From positions 1 to 64,000 of the forward strand of contig JAWXBY010000008.1 in NCBI GenBank assembly GCA_034440355.1: DNA of 64,000 bases. The letters are read 5' to 3'. The notes under the pieces were generated by a model, which was not told the DNA's origin, made no database searches, and worked only from the letters and a program-made list of their open reading frames with translations. The translations under genes were made by a program, and so were the position numbers. This document shows, in pieces, positions 54,106-62,809 of the stretch. This DNA comes from SZUA-430 sp034440355. Its GTDB lineage: Bacteria; Pseudomonadota; Alphaproteobacteria; Micropepsales; Micropepsaceae. The stretch's first letter is position 1. Each line of letters opens with the position of its first letter.

Positions 54106-55155
54106 TCACGTCGCGCGTCCTGCTGGTGGGGTCCAGAGGATGTCTTCGATGCGTGGGGCGCCGGTGGCCAGCATCGCCAAGCGGTCGAAGCCTAGGGCTA
54201 CGCCGCTGGCGGGGGGCATGTGGGTTAGGGCCGCCAGAAAATCTTCGTCGATCGGGTAGCGGTCGCCGTAGATGCGTTCTTTCTCCGACATTTCGTGTTC
54301 GAAGCGTTTGCGTTGTTCGACCGGGTCGGTGAGTTCGCCGAAGCCGTTCGCGAGTTCGACGCCGAGCACGTAGAGTTCGAAGCGTTCGGCGACGCGTGGA
54401 TCGTGTCCGCAGGCGCGGGCGAGGGCTGCTTCGACGCGCGGGTATTCGTCCAGGATGGTCGGGGCGTTGAAGCCGAGGTTCGGTTCGATGCGCTCGCTAA
54501 GGATGCGGCTGAAGATGTCGGACCAGGTGTCGTCGTCGGCGATGGTGATGCCGGCAGGCTTGGCTTGCGATGCCAGTGCGTCGCGGTCCGCTGTGTCGGC
54601 GTCCAGCGTTTCGAGAAGGTCGATGCCGGCGTGGCGCTCGAATGCGGCGGCGACCGTGATGCGTTCGGGTTTGGCGTCGGGGTCGACGCTGCGGCCGCGG
54701 TAGCTGAGCGTTGTTGTTCCTGCGGCTTGAACCGAGAGCGACAGGAGTTTGATGCTGTCGGCGATGACGGCGTCGTAGGGTTCGTTCGTGCGGTACCATT
54801 CCAGCATCGTGAATTCGGGCACGTTGACGGCGGCGTGTTCGCGGTTCCGGAAGACGCGGGCGAAGTCGAAGATGCGTTGCTCGCCCGCAGCCAGCAGCTT
54901 CTTCGATGCGAATTCGGGTGACGTGTGGAGGTAGAGCTTGGCGTGCGTGCCGTCGCGGCCGATCTGCTCCGTTGCGAAGGCATGCAGGTGCGTCTCGTTG
55001 CCCGGCGAAATTTGCAGGGCGGCGCATTCGACTTCGGTGAAGCCATCGGCCTCGAAATGGCGGCGGATGGCGGCCTTTATCCGGTTGCGCGCGATCAGGA
55101 ACGGGCGGCGGTCGGCGTGGCGTGCGGGGGACCACCAGGGTGAGGGCGTTACCAC
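54106..55155 (-). CDS. epmA: EF-P lysyltransferase EpmA (GenX/PoxA/YjeA)
   Basis: The 349-aa protein looks like a class II lysyl-tRNA synthetase core without the anticodon domain, as in EpmA. GFTEVECAALQISPGNETHL, LYLHTSPEFASKKLLAAGEQ, VFRNREHAAVNVPEFTMLEW (motif 2), ELANGFGELTDPVEQRKRF and MPPASGVALGFDRLAML (motif 3) are clear. It joins (R)-beta-lysine to Lys34 of EF-P. The start is GTG 55155; other starts are possible. efp is divergent and epmB lies downstream, so the whole modification route is in one cluster. Confidence 0.95.
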   Translation of the reverse strand: MVTPSPWWSPARHADRRPFLIARNRIKAAIRRHFEADGFTEVECAALQISPGNETHLHAFATEQIGRDGTHAKLYLHTSPEFASKKLLAAGEQRIFDFARVFRNREHAAVNVPEFTMLEWYRTNEPYDAVIADSIKLLSLSVQAAGTTTLSYRGRSVDPDAKPERITVAAAFERHAGIDLLETLDADTADRDALASQAKPAGITIADDDTWSDIFSRILSERIEPNLGFNAPTILDEYPRVEAALARACGHDPRVAERFELYVLGVELANGFGELTDPVEQRKRFEHEMSEKERIYGDRYPIDEDFLAALTHMPPASGVALGFDRLAMLATGAPRIEDILWTPPAGRAT

Positions 55156-55290
55156 CGGAGAAACCGCACGTTTGTGCCACCTTGGCGGCGGGCCCGTGCG
55201 CTGCTATCACCCCGCACAAATCCGAGCCCGGCGCGCCGGCCCTTGTAGGCCTGCCTGAACCGGGCGTCGTTATTTCTGAAGGAGTTTCGC

Positions 55291-55860
55291 GTGGTTTCCG
55301 TCATTGCCAGCAACGTACGTAAGGGCAACATCATCGAGAAGGAAGGCAAGCTGTACGTCGTTCTAACAGCTGAAAACTTCCATCCTGGCAAGGGCACGCC
55401 GACGACGCAGATCGAAATGCGCCGGATCAGCGACGGTGTGAAGGTAAACGAGCGCTATAAGACGACCGATTCCTTGGAAAAGGCGTTCGTCGACATGAGC
55501 ACGTATCAGTACCTGTACCAGGACGGCGAGCAGTTCGTGTTCATGGAGCCGAACAACTTCGATCAGATCCATGTGTCAAAGGATATTCTGGGCGATCAGG
55601 AAGCCTATCTTCAGGAAAACATGGAAGTGACCCTGAGCACGTTCAACGGCGTGCCGATTGCGATCGAGTTGCCGTCGCGGGTGGTGCTCGAGATCGTGGA
55701 GACCGAACCGGTCGTGAAAGGGCAGACGGCGTCGTCGTCGTTCAAGCCGGCGAAGCTGTCGAACGGCGCGCGCACGATGGTGCCGCCGCATGTCGGTGTG
55801 GGCACGAAGGTTGTCGTCAACACGGAAGACGGTTCCTACGTCGAGCGTTCGAAGGATTGA
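55291..55860 (+). CDS. efp: Translation elongation factor P
   Basis: The 189-aa EF-P starts at GTG 55291 with AAGGAG 7 bases upstream. The modification site is Lys34 in HPGKGTPTTQ, matching the EpmA/B-type loop (GKG). The three KOW/OB-like domains are in order and the end GTKVVVNTEDGSYVERSKD is typical. EF-P frees ribosomes stalled at proline runs; PopZ and the SPOR protein in this window are such proline-rich clients. Confidence 0.97.
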   Translation: MVSVIASNVRKGNIIEKEGKLYVVLTAENFHPGKGTPTTQIEMRRISDGVKVNERYKTTDSLEKAFVDMSTYQYLYQDGEQFVFMEPNNFDQIHVSKDILGDQEAYLQENMEVTLSTFNGVPIAIELPSRVVLEIVETEPVVKGQTASSSFKPAKLSNGARTMVPPHVGVGTKVVVNTEDGSYVERSKD

Positions 55861-55864
55861 ACCG

Positions 55865-56602
55865 ATGACTGAGCCGCTGGACTTCTCGGGGAAGACGGTT
55901 CTCGTCGTCGGCGGGTCGAGTGGTATCGGCAATGGGATTGCACACGGGTTTCGCCGGCATGGCGCGACGGTGCACGTGTGGGGCACACGCGCGCATGCGT
56001 CGGACTACAGGGCCGATGAAGGATCGGATCTGACGGGGCTGCACTACGCGCAGCTCGACGTGTCGAACTTCGTCGAGGTCGATACGTGGCGGCCGAATTT
56101 TCGAACGCTCGACGTGCTGGTGCTGAGCCAGGGCACGGTGTTGTACAAGCGCGGCGAGTTTCAGATGGACGGGTTCCGGAAGGTGATGGACTTGAACCTG
56201 AACAGCCTGATGGCGTGCGCGATTAAGTTTCACGACATGCTGGCGGCGGCGAAGGGTTCGCTGATCACCGTGTCGTCGACGGCGGCGTTTCATTCGACGC
56301 GCGGTAATCCGGCCTACAATGCGTCGAAGACGGGGGCTGTCGGGTTGACGCGGACTCTCGCTGAGGCTTGGGCGGGCGACGGCATTCGCGTGAATGGGAT
56401 TGCGCCAGGGCTTGTCGATACGAAGCTCACTAAGGTTACGACCGAGAATCCGGATCGGCTGCAGGCCTCTTTGCAGGGCATTCCGTTGAAGCGTCTCGGT
56501 ACGCCCGACGATATGGCGGGTGTCGCGTTGTTTTTGGCGTCGCCATTGGCGGCGTATGTGGTTGGTCAGACGATCCCGGTGGACGGCGGCCTGATCCTTT
56601 AG
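55865..56602 (+). CDS. Short-chain dehydrogenase/reductase (SDR)
   Basis: The 245-aa protein starts 4 bp after efp. The cofactor motif is VVGGSSGIGNGIA (the usual TGxxxGIG is VGGSSGIG here), the active-site Ser lies in VSSTAAFHSTRG and Tyr/Lys in PAYNASKTGA. VNGIAPGLVDTKLTK and GQTIPVDGGLIL complete a classical SDR. Substrate unknown. The next gene follows after 14 bp, so efp, SDR and the nitronate monooxygenase-like gene may share a transcript. Confidence 0.88.
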   Translation: MTEPLDFSGKTVLVVGGSSGIGNGIAHGFRRHGATVHVWGTRAHASDYRADEGSDLTGLHYAQLDVSNFVEVDTWRPNFRTLDVLVLSQGTVLYKRGEFQMDGFRKVMDLNLNSLMACAIKFHDMLAAAKGSLITVSSTAAFHSTRGNPAYNASKTGAVGLTRTLAEAWAGDGIRVNGIAPGLVDTKLTKVTTENPDRLQASLQGIPLKRLGTPDDMAGVALFLASPLAAYVVGQTIPVDGGLIL

Positions 56603-56616
56603 ATCGGAGGGTTTTG

Positions 56617-57537
56617 ATGGCCTCGGCTTGGATTGGATTCAAAGAACGTTTGAAGATTCCCGCGATCGCGGCGCCGATGTTTCTGGTATCGGGGCCGAAG
56701 CTTGTGATCGCGGCGGCGAAGGCCGGGATGGCGTCGGCGTTTCCCGCGCCGAATGCGCGGACGATGGAGGATCTCGATCAGTGGATGAGCGAGATCAACG
56801 ATACCCTGGCGCAGGCGGATCGGCCGTGGGCGCTGAATATCGTGGCGCATCATTCTTATCCGCGGTTGAAGGAAGAACTTGAGCTGATCGTCAAGCATAA
56901 GCCGCCGTTGGTGATCACGGCGTTGGGCAGTCCTAAGGGCGTGATCGAGGCGGTGCATTCGTATGGCGGGATCGTGTTCGCCGACGTGATCAGCATGCCG
57001 TTCGCGCGCAAGGCCCTTGATGCGGGTGTCGACGGGTTGGTGCTGATCTGCGCCGGCGCCGGTGGGCACACCGGGCAGCTAAGCCCGTTTGCGTTCGTCA
57101 GTGCGGTGCGAGGGATTTTCCCGGGGCCGGTTGTCGTCGGTGGCGCGATTGGGACGGGGCGTGCGGTGCGGGCGATTGAAGTGCTGGGCGCCGATCTTGC
57201 CTATATCGGGACGCCGTTCGTGGCGGCGAAAGAGTCGCTGGCGCCGGATGCGTATAAGCAGATGCTGATTTCGTCGACGCATGAGGATTTGGTGCAGACG
57301 GCGGCGGTGACCGGCGTGCGCGCGAATTGGCTGAAGGGCAGTCTGCAGGCGGTCGGGATTGATCCGGACAAGGTGGATGCCGGGACGCCGCACTTCGGCG
57401 ATCCGAACGCTGCGTTTAGGCGCTGGAAGGATACGTGGTCGGCAGGGCAGAGCGTTGATCTGGTGCAGAAGGTCGAGTCCGCAGCCGATATCGTTGGGCG
57501 GTTCGTGCAGGAATATGAAGCGGCGCTGCAGCGCTAG
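56617..57537 (+). CDS. Nitronate monooxygenase-like FMN enzyme (NPD family)
   Basis: The 306-aa protein has the NPD/2-nitropropane dioxygenase fold: IPAIAAPMFLVSGPKLVIAA at the N-terminus, GVDGLVLICAGAGGHTGQLS (with the catalytic-type His) and VVVGGAIGTGRAVRAIEVLG binding FMN phosphate. Members oxidise nitronates or related acids. ATG 56617 was chosen (GGAGG upstream). Its TAG overlaps the stop of the acyl-CoA dehydrogenase gene (CTAG at 57534-57537). Confidence 0.88.
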   Translation: MASAWIGFKERLKIPAIAAPMFLVSGPKLVIAAAKAGMASAFPAPNARTMEDLDQWMSEINDTLAQADRPWALNIVAHHSYPRLKEELELIVKHKPPLVITALGSPKGVIEAVHSYGGIVFADVISMPFARKALDAGVDGLVLICAGAGGHTGQLSPFAFVSAVRGIFPGPVVVGGAIGTGRAVRAIEVLGADLAYIGTPFVAAKESLAPDAYKQMLISSTHEDLVQTAAVTGVRANWLKGSLQAVGIDPDKVDAGTPHFGDPNAAFRRWKDTWSAGQSVDLVQKVESAADIVGRFVQEYEAALQR

Positions 57538-59174
57538 TTCGGCATGGCGCGCGTGATGATCGCGCGTTCGTCGATGGTGACTTCGAAGGCGCCGTAGGTG
57601 CGCCAGGGTTCCTCGGCGAGGCGGGTGGCGACGAAAGCGTCGGCTATCGCGTTTGGCGCGTGGCGCGCTAGCAGTGTGCCTTGCAGGGCAAGGGCCAGGG
57701 TTTCGACGAGGCGGCGGGCTTGGGATTCGGTTGTGGTCGCGACGCTTGCTCTGGCTTTGTCGATGGCGCGGTCGAGTTCGGCGTATGTGCCTCTTGCCTT
57801 GTCCAGTTCGGCGAAGAGGGCCTCGGCTGATTGCGGCTCGCGGGCGAGCGCGCGCAGGACGTCGAGGCAGATGACGTTGCCGGAGCCTTCCCAGATCGAG
57901 TTCAGGGGTGATTGGCGGAAGAGGCGCGGTAGGACGCTCTCTTCGACGTAGCCAGCGCCGCCGTGGCATTCCATCGCTTCGTAGACGAAATTCACGACGC
58001 GTTTGTTGAGCCAGTATTTTCCGATCGGCGTCGCGATGCGGGAGAAGAGAGCGGCGGCTTCGTTGTTCGACTCGTCGAAGGATCTGGCGATGCGGAAGGC
58101 TAAGGTGGTTGCGGCTTCGCTTTCGATCGCGAGGTCCGCGAGCACGCGCGACATCAGCGGTTGATCGATCAGCTTCTTCTGAAACGCGGTGCGGTGCGAG
58201 GTGTGCCAGAGCGCTTGGGCGAGGGCTTGGCGCATGTAGGCGGCGGGGGCGACGGTGCAGTCGAGGCGGGTGTGGTGGACCATCTCGATGATCGTCTTCA
58301 CGCCACGGCCTTCTTCGCCGAGGCGTTCGGCGTAGGCGCCGTGGTATTCGATCTCAGATGAGGCGTTGGCGCGGTCGCCGAGTTTGTCTTTGAGGCGCAT
58401 GATGTGCATGGGATTGCGCTCGCCGTCCGGTTTCCACCGTGGGACGAGGAAGCAGGTTAGGCCCTTGTCGGTGTAGGCAAGGGTCAGGAATGCGTCGCAC
58501 ATCGGGGCTGAGCAGAACCATTTGTGGCCGTTGAGCGTGTAGGCGCCGTCGCCGGTCGGCGTCGCCTTCGTTGTGTTGGCGCGGACGTCGGAGCCGCCTT
58601 GCTTTTCCGTCATGGCCATGCCGATTGTCGCACCGCGTTTCTGTGATGCGGGGGCAGAGGTTCCGTCATAGACGCCACTTTTGATGCGCGGCTCCCAGGT
58701 GCGGGCGATTTCGGGTTGGTGGCGCAGCGCGGGAAGCGCCGCATAGGTCATCGTCATCGGGCAGCACACGCCCTGCTCGATCTGCGCCATCATGTAGAGG
58801 ACGCTCGCGTGCGCGACGTGGCCGGCTGTTTGTGCTGTCCAGGCGATGGAGGCGAAGCCGCCGGACAGGCCCACCTCCATCAGCTTGTGATAGGCGGGGT
58901 GGAAGTTCACCTCGTCGATGCGGCGGCCGTAGCGGTCGAACGTCTTCAGCTCGGGCGCGTTGCGGTTGGCCTCGAAGCTCCAGGCAATGACTTCGGCTGA
59001 GCCGACGCGTGCGCCGAACGTGGAGAGGGATGGCGCGTGTGCGTTAGCGCCTTCGCGCTCGACGGCATCCGTCAGTGCGCGGTCGGTCGTGAAAATGTTC
59101 ACGTCCTCGAACGGCGGCGGTTGGTTCGTGACGTCGTGGGTGCTGAGCGCGGTGCGTGGGTTGAGCGGCGCCAT
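57534..59174 (-). CDS. AidB-like acyl-CoA dehydrogenase
   Basis: The 546-aa flavoprotein starts at ATG 59174. AidB traits are the long N-terminus (NQPPPFEDVNIFTTDRALTD), MAMTEKQGGSDVRANTTKAT, TLNGHKWFCSAPMCDAFLTL and the end AMECHGGAGYVEESVLPRLF with SPLNSIWEGSGNVICLDVLR. AidB in E. coli belongs to the response to alkylating agents, though its reaction is not fixed. Here it may oxidise isovaleryl-CoA-like substrates or protect DNA. It lies between the NPD gene (convergent) and the stress island. Confidence 0.9.
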   Translation of the reverse strand: MAPLNPRTALSTHDVTNQPPPFEDVNIFTTDRALTDAVEREGANAHAPSLSTFGARVGSAEVIAWSFEANRNAPELKTFDRYGRRIDEVNFHPAYHKLMEVGLSGGFASIAWTAQTAGHVAHASVLYMMAQIEQGVCCPMTMTYAALPALRHQPEIARTWEPRIKSGVYDGTSAPASQKRGATIGMAMTEKQGGSDVRANTTKATPTGDGAYTLNGHKWFCSAPMCDAFLTLAYTDKGLTCFLVPRWKPDGERNPMHIMRLKDKLGDRANASSEIEYHGAYAERLGEEGRGVKTIIEMVHHTRLDCTVAPAAYMRQALAQALWHTSHRTAFQKKLIDQPLMSRVLADLAIESEAATTLAFRIARSFDESNNEAAALFSRIATPIGKYWLNKRVVNFVYEAMECHGGAGYVEESVLPRLFRQSPLNSIWEGSGNVICLDVLRALAREPQSAEALFAELDKARGTYAELDRAIDKARASVATTTESQARRLVETLALALQGTLLARHAPNAIADAFVATRLAEEPWRTYGAFEVTIDERAIITRAMPN

Positions 59175-59210
59175 AGTTACTCTCTGCTTGAGGCTGCGTG
59201 AGAGTGGCAA

Positions 59211-59235
59211 GGAACCCCGTGGTTCCACAAGCGTT
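59211..59235 (+). promoter_or_regulatory. Candidate EcfG promoter for the AI-2E transporter gene
   Basis: GGAAC (59211-59215), 16-bp spacer, CGTT (59232-59235) on the plus strand, 40 bp before the start at 59275. Confidence 0.65.
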
Positions 59236-59274
59236 CTATGTGCCGGGATCCCGATAACGGGATGGGTGCCGCGC

Positions 59275-60585
59275 GTGGCCGATCGTCGAACACAACAACA
59301 GAAGTCCGCCGACCAGGACTTGCAGAAGACTGCGCAGGCGTCGGCCGCCGCAGCTGCGGCTGCTGCTGCACCGCCGGTGTCACATATGGGCGAGCGCGCG
59401 CTGGTCATACTTGCCGTTATCGCGTGCGTTTTCGTGATGTGGGCCGCGCAGCCTGTGCTGGTGCCGACGGTGGTGGCGCTGGTGTTGGCGCTGTCGTTGA
59501 ACCCGGTGGTGAGTTGGCTGGAGAAGTTCGGATTGCCGACGCCGGCGGCCGCGGTGCTGGTCGTCGCGGCCGCGGTGGCTGGGCTGATCGCCGGGGCGAT
59601 TGCGCTTGCGCCCGGGATCTCGGATTGGGTCGAGAACGCGCCACAGATTGCGCAGACCATAGAGCGCAAGACGCAGGCTTTACAGGAATCACTTCAGGGC
59701 TTCCGGGATGCGTCGAACAAGTTTGAGGAAATGGCCAATCCGGCGCCGGCGCCAGGCGGCGCTCAGCAGGTGACGGTTGTTGAGCCTGTGGCGATGAGCG
59801 TACTTCAGTCGGCACCGCTTATTCTCAGTCAGACGCTGTACGTGATCGCGCTGTCGTTGTTCCTGATCATGGTGCGGGAGCCTTACCGGCGGCGCATCAT
59901 CTTGCTGCCGAAGAGCCGGGTGAATCGGTTGCGCGTCGCGCGGATCCTGAACGAGACGTTTTCTCACGTTTCGCACTACCTGTTCGTCGTGGCCTGCATC
60001 AATTTCGGGCTGGGCGCGGCGACGGCTGTGGTCTTCACGCTGCTTGGTGTGCCCTATGCGCTGGTGTGGGGGTTTGTGTTCGCGATCGCGAATTTCATTC
60101 CCTATATCGGGCCGACCGGGACGATGATCCTGTGCGGTGTGGTCCAATTGGCCACGGCGAATACGTTGATCGAAGCGGCGATGGCGCCGCTGGTCATGTT
60201 CGTTTTGAACCTCATCGAGTCCAATGTGGTGACGCCCTGGTTGGTCTCGCGGCGGGTGGCGGTCAGTTCCATCGCGATCTTCCTGACGGTCACGTTCTTC
60301 CTGTGGCTGTGGGGGCCTTTCGCGGCGATCGTGGCGGTGCCGCTGTTGATCCTGTTCAGCGCCGTCGCGCGCCATGTGCCGGGGCTTGAGCCGGTTGCGG
60401 TGCTGTTGCTGGCCGAGCATGAGGCGAGCAACGAAGTGACGGAGACGCCGCGCGCACGCTTCTTCGCCGAGCAGGAAGAGAACGAGAAGGCTCGCAAGGC
60501 GGCGTGGTGGCGGGTGCCGCGTCAGCGGACGGTTCGCTCGCGTCAGGTGCCGGCGGTCGTGACCGAGAACGAACCGCCGACCTAA
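59275..60585 (+). CDS. AI-2E family transporter (PerM/UPF0118)
   Basis: GTG 59275 with GGATGGG upstream gives 436 aa; GTG 59266 is possible. After a hydrophilic Ala-rich N-terminus there are about eight membrane segments, first a pair (ALVILAVIACVFVMWAAQPV, VVALVLALSLNPVVSWLEKF) and the conserved late block GVPYALVWGFVFAIANFIPY IGP and SNVVTPWLVSRRVAVSSIAI. The C-terminal tail is charged. Members move signals or ions (AI-2, Na+/H+); the substrate is not determined here. The EcfG-type promoter links it to stress. Confidence 0.88.
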   Translation: MADRRTQQQKSADQDLQKTAQASAAAAAAAAAPPVSHMGERALVILAVIACVFVMWAAQPVLVPTVVALVLALSLNPVVSWLEKFGLPTPAAAVLVVAAAVAGLIAGAIALAPGISDWVENAPQIAQTIERKTQALQESLQGFRDASNKFEEMANPAPAPGGAQQVTVVEPVAMSVLQSAPLILSQTLYVIALSLFLIMVREPYRRRIILLPKSRVNRLRVARILNETFSHVSHYLFVVACINFGLGAATAVVFTLLGVPYALVWGFVFAIANFIPYIGPTGTMILCGVVQLATANTLIEAAMAPLVMFVLNLIESNVVTPWLVSRRVAVSSIAIFLTVTFFLWLWGPFAAIVAVPLLILFSAVARHVPGLEPVAVLLLAEHEASNEVTETPRARFFAEQEENEKARKAAWWRVPRQRTVRSRQVPAVVTENEPPT

Positions 60586-60609
60586 GGCAATTCCAATAAG
60601 GCAAAAAGA

Positions 60610-60641
60610 AACGCGCCGCGGTCTGGTGCCCGCGGCGCGTT
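60610..60641. terminator. Bidirectional rho-independent terminator
   Basis: AACGCGCCGCGG (60610-60621), 8-nt loop, CCGCGGCGCGTT (60630-60641). On the minus strand TTTCTTTTT follows the stem; it ends the minus-strand stress operon and probably the transporter gene. Confidence 0.85.
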
Positions 60642-60661
60642 GGTCCCAGCCCTCAGCCGCG

Positions 60662-61207
60662 TTACGGCGTGGGCGGAACGATGACCACTGTCTCTTCGCG
60701 GCGCACGTTGCGCGCCGTGTCGATTGCCTTGCGGCGGGCCATGATTGCACGCACTTCTTCCGTCTGGTCGTCGGAGACGCGCGCCGAGACGAGCGTGCCG
60801 CCCTGGCGCAAATTCTCGACGTAGATGTGCGCTTGGTCTTTGCTGACGCCGGCGCCGATGAGGGCGCCGAGGACGCCACCGGCCGATGCGCCGACGGCTG
60901 CGCCGACGCTAGTGGCCAACAGCCAGCCCGCACCGATCACCGGACCGATGCCGGGGATGGCGAACGTGCCGAGCGCGGCCAACAGGCCGGTCGCGCCGCC
61001 CAACGTTCCGCCGATCGCCGCGCCCGAAGCCGCGCCGGTCTCGGCCATATTGTTGTCGATGCGTTCGGTCGTTTCGCTGTCCTGACCGCCCGGCTGGTTC
61101 GAGATGACACTGATCTCTTCGTCCGGCACGTTCGCGGCCTGCAACTCGCGTACGGTCGCTATAGCATCCTGATATGTTTCGTAGACGCTAGTGATTGTCG
61201 TCGTCAT
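60662..61207 (-). CDS. General stress protein 17M-like membrane protein
   Basis: The 181-aa protein has an N-terminal alpha-beta domain (TSVYETYQDAIATVRELQAA, ISVISNQPGG) as in the YflT/GSM family, followed by a Gly/Ala-rich membrane segment (about 60-120, SGAAIGGTLGGATGLLAALG) and a second charged domain with RVSDDQTEEVRAIMARRKAI. It is common in general stress regulons. It follows the PRC-barrel gene after 47 bp on the same strand and probably uses the same EcfG promoter. Confidence 0.85.
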   Translation of the reverse strand: MTTTITSVYETYQDAIATVRELQAANVPDEEISVISNQPGGQDSETTERIDNNMAETGAASGAAIGGTLGGATGLLAALGTFAIPGIGPVIGAGWLLATSVGAAVGASAGGVLGALIGAGVSKDQAHIYVENLRQGGTLVSARVSDDQTEEVRAIMARRKAIDTARNVRREETVVIVPPTP

Positions 61208-61254
61208 AACTTGCTACTCCTGTGCGTGATGATCGTCATTTCGCTTTCAGAACA

Positions 61255-61617
61255 TCAGCTCCAGTCGCGTTCGACCTTGTAATAGTCATAGGACTTGTCG
61301 CGGATCTGGCCGTCATGCTTCGTCAGGTCGTCGAGGTCGTATGTCGGCGCAGCCTTGAGGACTTCCTTCGTCAGCGGGACGACGTAGCCGCCCTTGTCTT
61401 CGTCGTAGTCGAGAAGCGACCAGGGCACCGGATGGTACTTTTCGCCGATCCCGAGGAAGCCGCCGAAGCCGAGAACGGCGAACATGATGTCGTTCGACTG
61501 CTTGTTCAGAACGATGTCTTCAACCGTACCGATGGACTCCCCGGCGGTGTTGTAGACGGATGTTCCCTTAACCTTCGATGCACGGATGGCACTCGTGTGA
61601 CCACTGGGGGTGGGCAT
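61255..61617 (-). CDS. PRC-barrel domain protein
   Basis: The 120-aa protein starts at ATG 61617 and has one PRC-barrel: AIRASKVKGTSVYNTAGESI, GTVEDIVLNKQSNDIMFAVL, GFGGFLGIGEKYHPVPWSLL. The C-terminal TYDLDDLTKHDGQIRDKSYD is common in stress-induced members. PRC-barrels serve as protein-interaction modules; the exact role is unknown. An EcfG-type promoter lies 51 bp upstream. Confidence 0.9.
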   Translation of the reverse strand: MPTPSGHTSAIRASKVKGTSVYNTAGESIGTVEDIVLNKQSNDIMFAVLGFGGFLGIGEKYHPVPWSLLDYDEDKGGYVVPLTKEVLKAAPTYDLDDLTKHDGQIRDKSYDYYKVERDWS

Positions 61618-61667
61618 GACTGAACTCCTGTTGGTTGGTGCGGCGCTTTTCGCTGCTGCCGTCTTTA

Positions 61668-61692
61668 AACGCGGCGTTGCGTCACTGGTTCC
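61668..61692 (-). promoter_or_regulatory. Candidate EcfG promoter for the PRC-barrel/GSM operon
   Basis: On the minus strand GGAAC (61692-61688), 16-bp spacer, CGTT (61671-61668), 51 bp before the PRC-barrel ATG. Confidence 0.65.
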
Positions 61693-61700
61693 TGAACGGA

Positions 61701-62093
61701 TCAATCGCGTGTCTTGCGTCGTAAAGGTTCGGCTTCGCGCATGTTGTCGGCGATGCCGAGCATCGTGGCGCATCCCACCGCGAGCAGCGGATGATCCTTG
61801 GCAAGTTGTGCGAGTGCGGCGACCGACGCGTTGGCCAGGTTGCCGTTTGCCATGGCCGGCAAGGGCTGGGCTTGCGTGACGGGCGTGCGTGTCCGCAGGT
61901 GATAGACAAGAACGCCGATGCCTAAAATCAGAAGAATAGCTGCGCCCGTGATGGCCGCAGCCGCCGCGACGCTGGTGAGCGGCACGAGCAGCGTGTATCC
62001 GGCAAAGGCTAGAAAGGCGACCGCGGTCCACAAGAGTGCGACCGCGGTAACGCCTAGGCCTGCCTTCAACAAAAGTTCCGCATCGATGCGCAT
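61701..62093 (-). CDS. Small membrane protein of the YqjE/phage-holin-like type
   Basis: ATG 62093 gives 130 aa. Two membrane helices (GLGVTAVALLWTAVAFLAFA, AAAAAITGAAILLILGIGVL) are followed by a charged C-terminal part (NASVAALAQLAKDHPLLAVG, then a further hydrophobic stretch). It follows the DUF883 gene after 10 bp. DUF883 (ElaB/YqjD) and YqjE genes form a known pair on the inner membrane that can hold ribosomes in stationary phase; this pair looks the same. Exact family name uncertain. Confidence 0.75.
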   Translation of the reverse strand: MRIDAELLLKAGLGVTAVALLWTAVAFLAFAGYTLLVPLTSVAAAAAITGAAILLILGIGVLVYHLRTRTPVTQAQPLPAMANGNLANASVAALAQLAKDHPLLAVGCATMLGIADNMREAEPLRRKTRD

Positions 62094-62103
62094 GCGGTTG
62101 TCG

Positions 62104-62406
62104 TTAGCGCCGAAGCAACGAGCCGATGAGCGCGCCGGCGCCCATCGAAAGCGCGATGGCGGCGAAGGGTTGTTCGCGGATCGCACCACGAACGGAGTCG
62201 ACGCCCTGTTCGGCGTAGAGTTCCACCTGCTCAGCCGCGTCGCTGGCTGCGCGCTGCGCAGAGCCAGCCATTTCGGACACGCCGTTCGTCGCTGCGTCGC
62301 CTAGGCTTTCGGCAAGCTTGCGCATGTCCTTCTGCAACTCGTCGAAGTCGGCCTTGAGAGCGCGAATGCGCGCGTCGACTTCACTGCCATTTTTCCGTCG
62401 CACCAT
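62104..62406 (-). CDS. DUF883 family protein (ElaB/YqjD-like)
   Basis: The 100-aa protein starts at ATG 62406 with GGAGGAG 8 bases upstream. A coiled coil (ARIRALKADFDELQKDMRKL) with DAAEQVELYAEQGVDSVRGA is followed by a C-terminal membrane anchor (PFAAIALSMGAGALIGSLLRR), the DUF883 shape. YqjD/ElaB bind ribosomes at the membrane in stationary phase in E. coli. An EcfG promoter lies about 70 bp upstream. Confidence 0.9.
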   Translation of the reverse strand: MVRRKNGSEVDARIRALKADFDELQKDMRKLAESLGDAATNGVSEMAGSAQRAASDAAEQVELYAEQGVDSVRGAIREQPFAAIALSMGAGALIGSLLRR

Positions 62407-62475
62407 TTGATTAACTCCTCCATGAATCACGAGCGGCCCGGCGCAAATGCCGGCCGACTTGGTTCCCGGGGTTGA

Positions 62476-62501
62476 AACGCGCGCAGAGCAAGGGCGGTTC
62501 C
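62476..62501 (-). promoter_or_regulatory. Candidate EcfG promoter for the DUF883 operon
   Basis: On the minus strand GGAAC (62501-62497), 17-bp spacer, CGTT (62479-62476), 70 bp before the DUF883 start. Confidence 0.65.
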
Positions 62502-62601
62502 ACGGTTTGATTGGTTAGCGTGACGGTTACCAGCAACCCGATCCGATGCCGCTCGTTTTCAAATCGGCCGTGCGCCATGGAGATCGAATACGAGCCATGT
62601 T

Positions 62602-62787
62602 CCCGACGATCCGACCAAAGTGCCGAACCAGAAGCCGGGCGACTTCCCGGACAAGACGAAGCAACCCGGTCACGAGAAGGAATTTGAGAAGCGCGGCGAC
62701 AAGCGTCCTGCCGATCAGATGAAGCCGGGCCAAGGGCAGAAGCAGAAAGATCAGAAGCAACGGGACGATCAGGGCCAAAAGCACTAG
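62602..62787 (+). pseudogene. Lys/Gln/Asp-rich small gene with lost or unusual start
   Basis: The frame reads PDDPTKVPNQKPGDFPDKTK and then a very polar peptide ending MKPGQGQKQKDQKQRDDQGQ plus KH before TAG. It is bounded by a good terminator at 62810. No ATG is in frame; GTG 62620 would give 55 aa without a clear ribosome-binding site. It resembles small hydrophilic stress proteins, so I read it as a real gene with a damaged 5' end or an uncommon start. The opposite-strand Leu-rich frame is its shadow. Confidence 0.4.
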
Positions 62788-62809
62788 ACCGCTTCGAGCC
62801 ATGATCCAC

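Noticed and set aside
58960..59274. Longer start for the AI-2E transporter
   Set aside because: It would overlap the acyl-CoA dehydrogenase gene and include the EcfG promoter; GTG 59275 has a ribosome-binding site.
62527..62802. Leu-rich membrane-like minus-strand ORF
   Set aside because: It is antisense to the Lys/Gln-rich plus-strand frame; complement of CAG/AAG codons gives Leu. No ribosome-binding site and the plus strand has a terminator.
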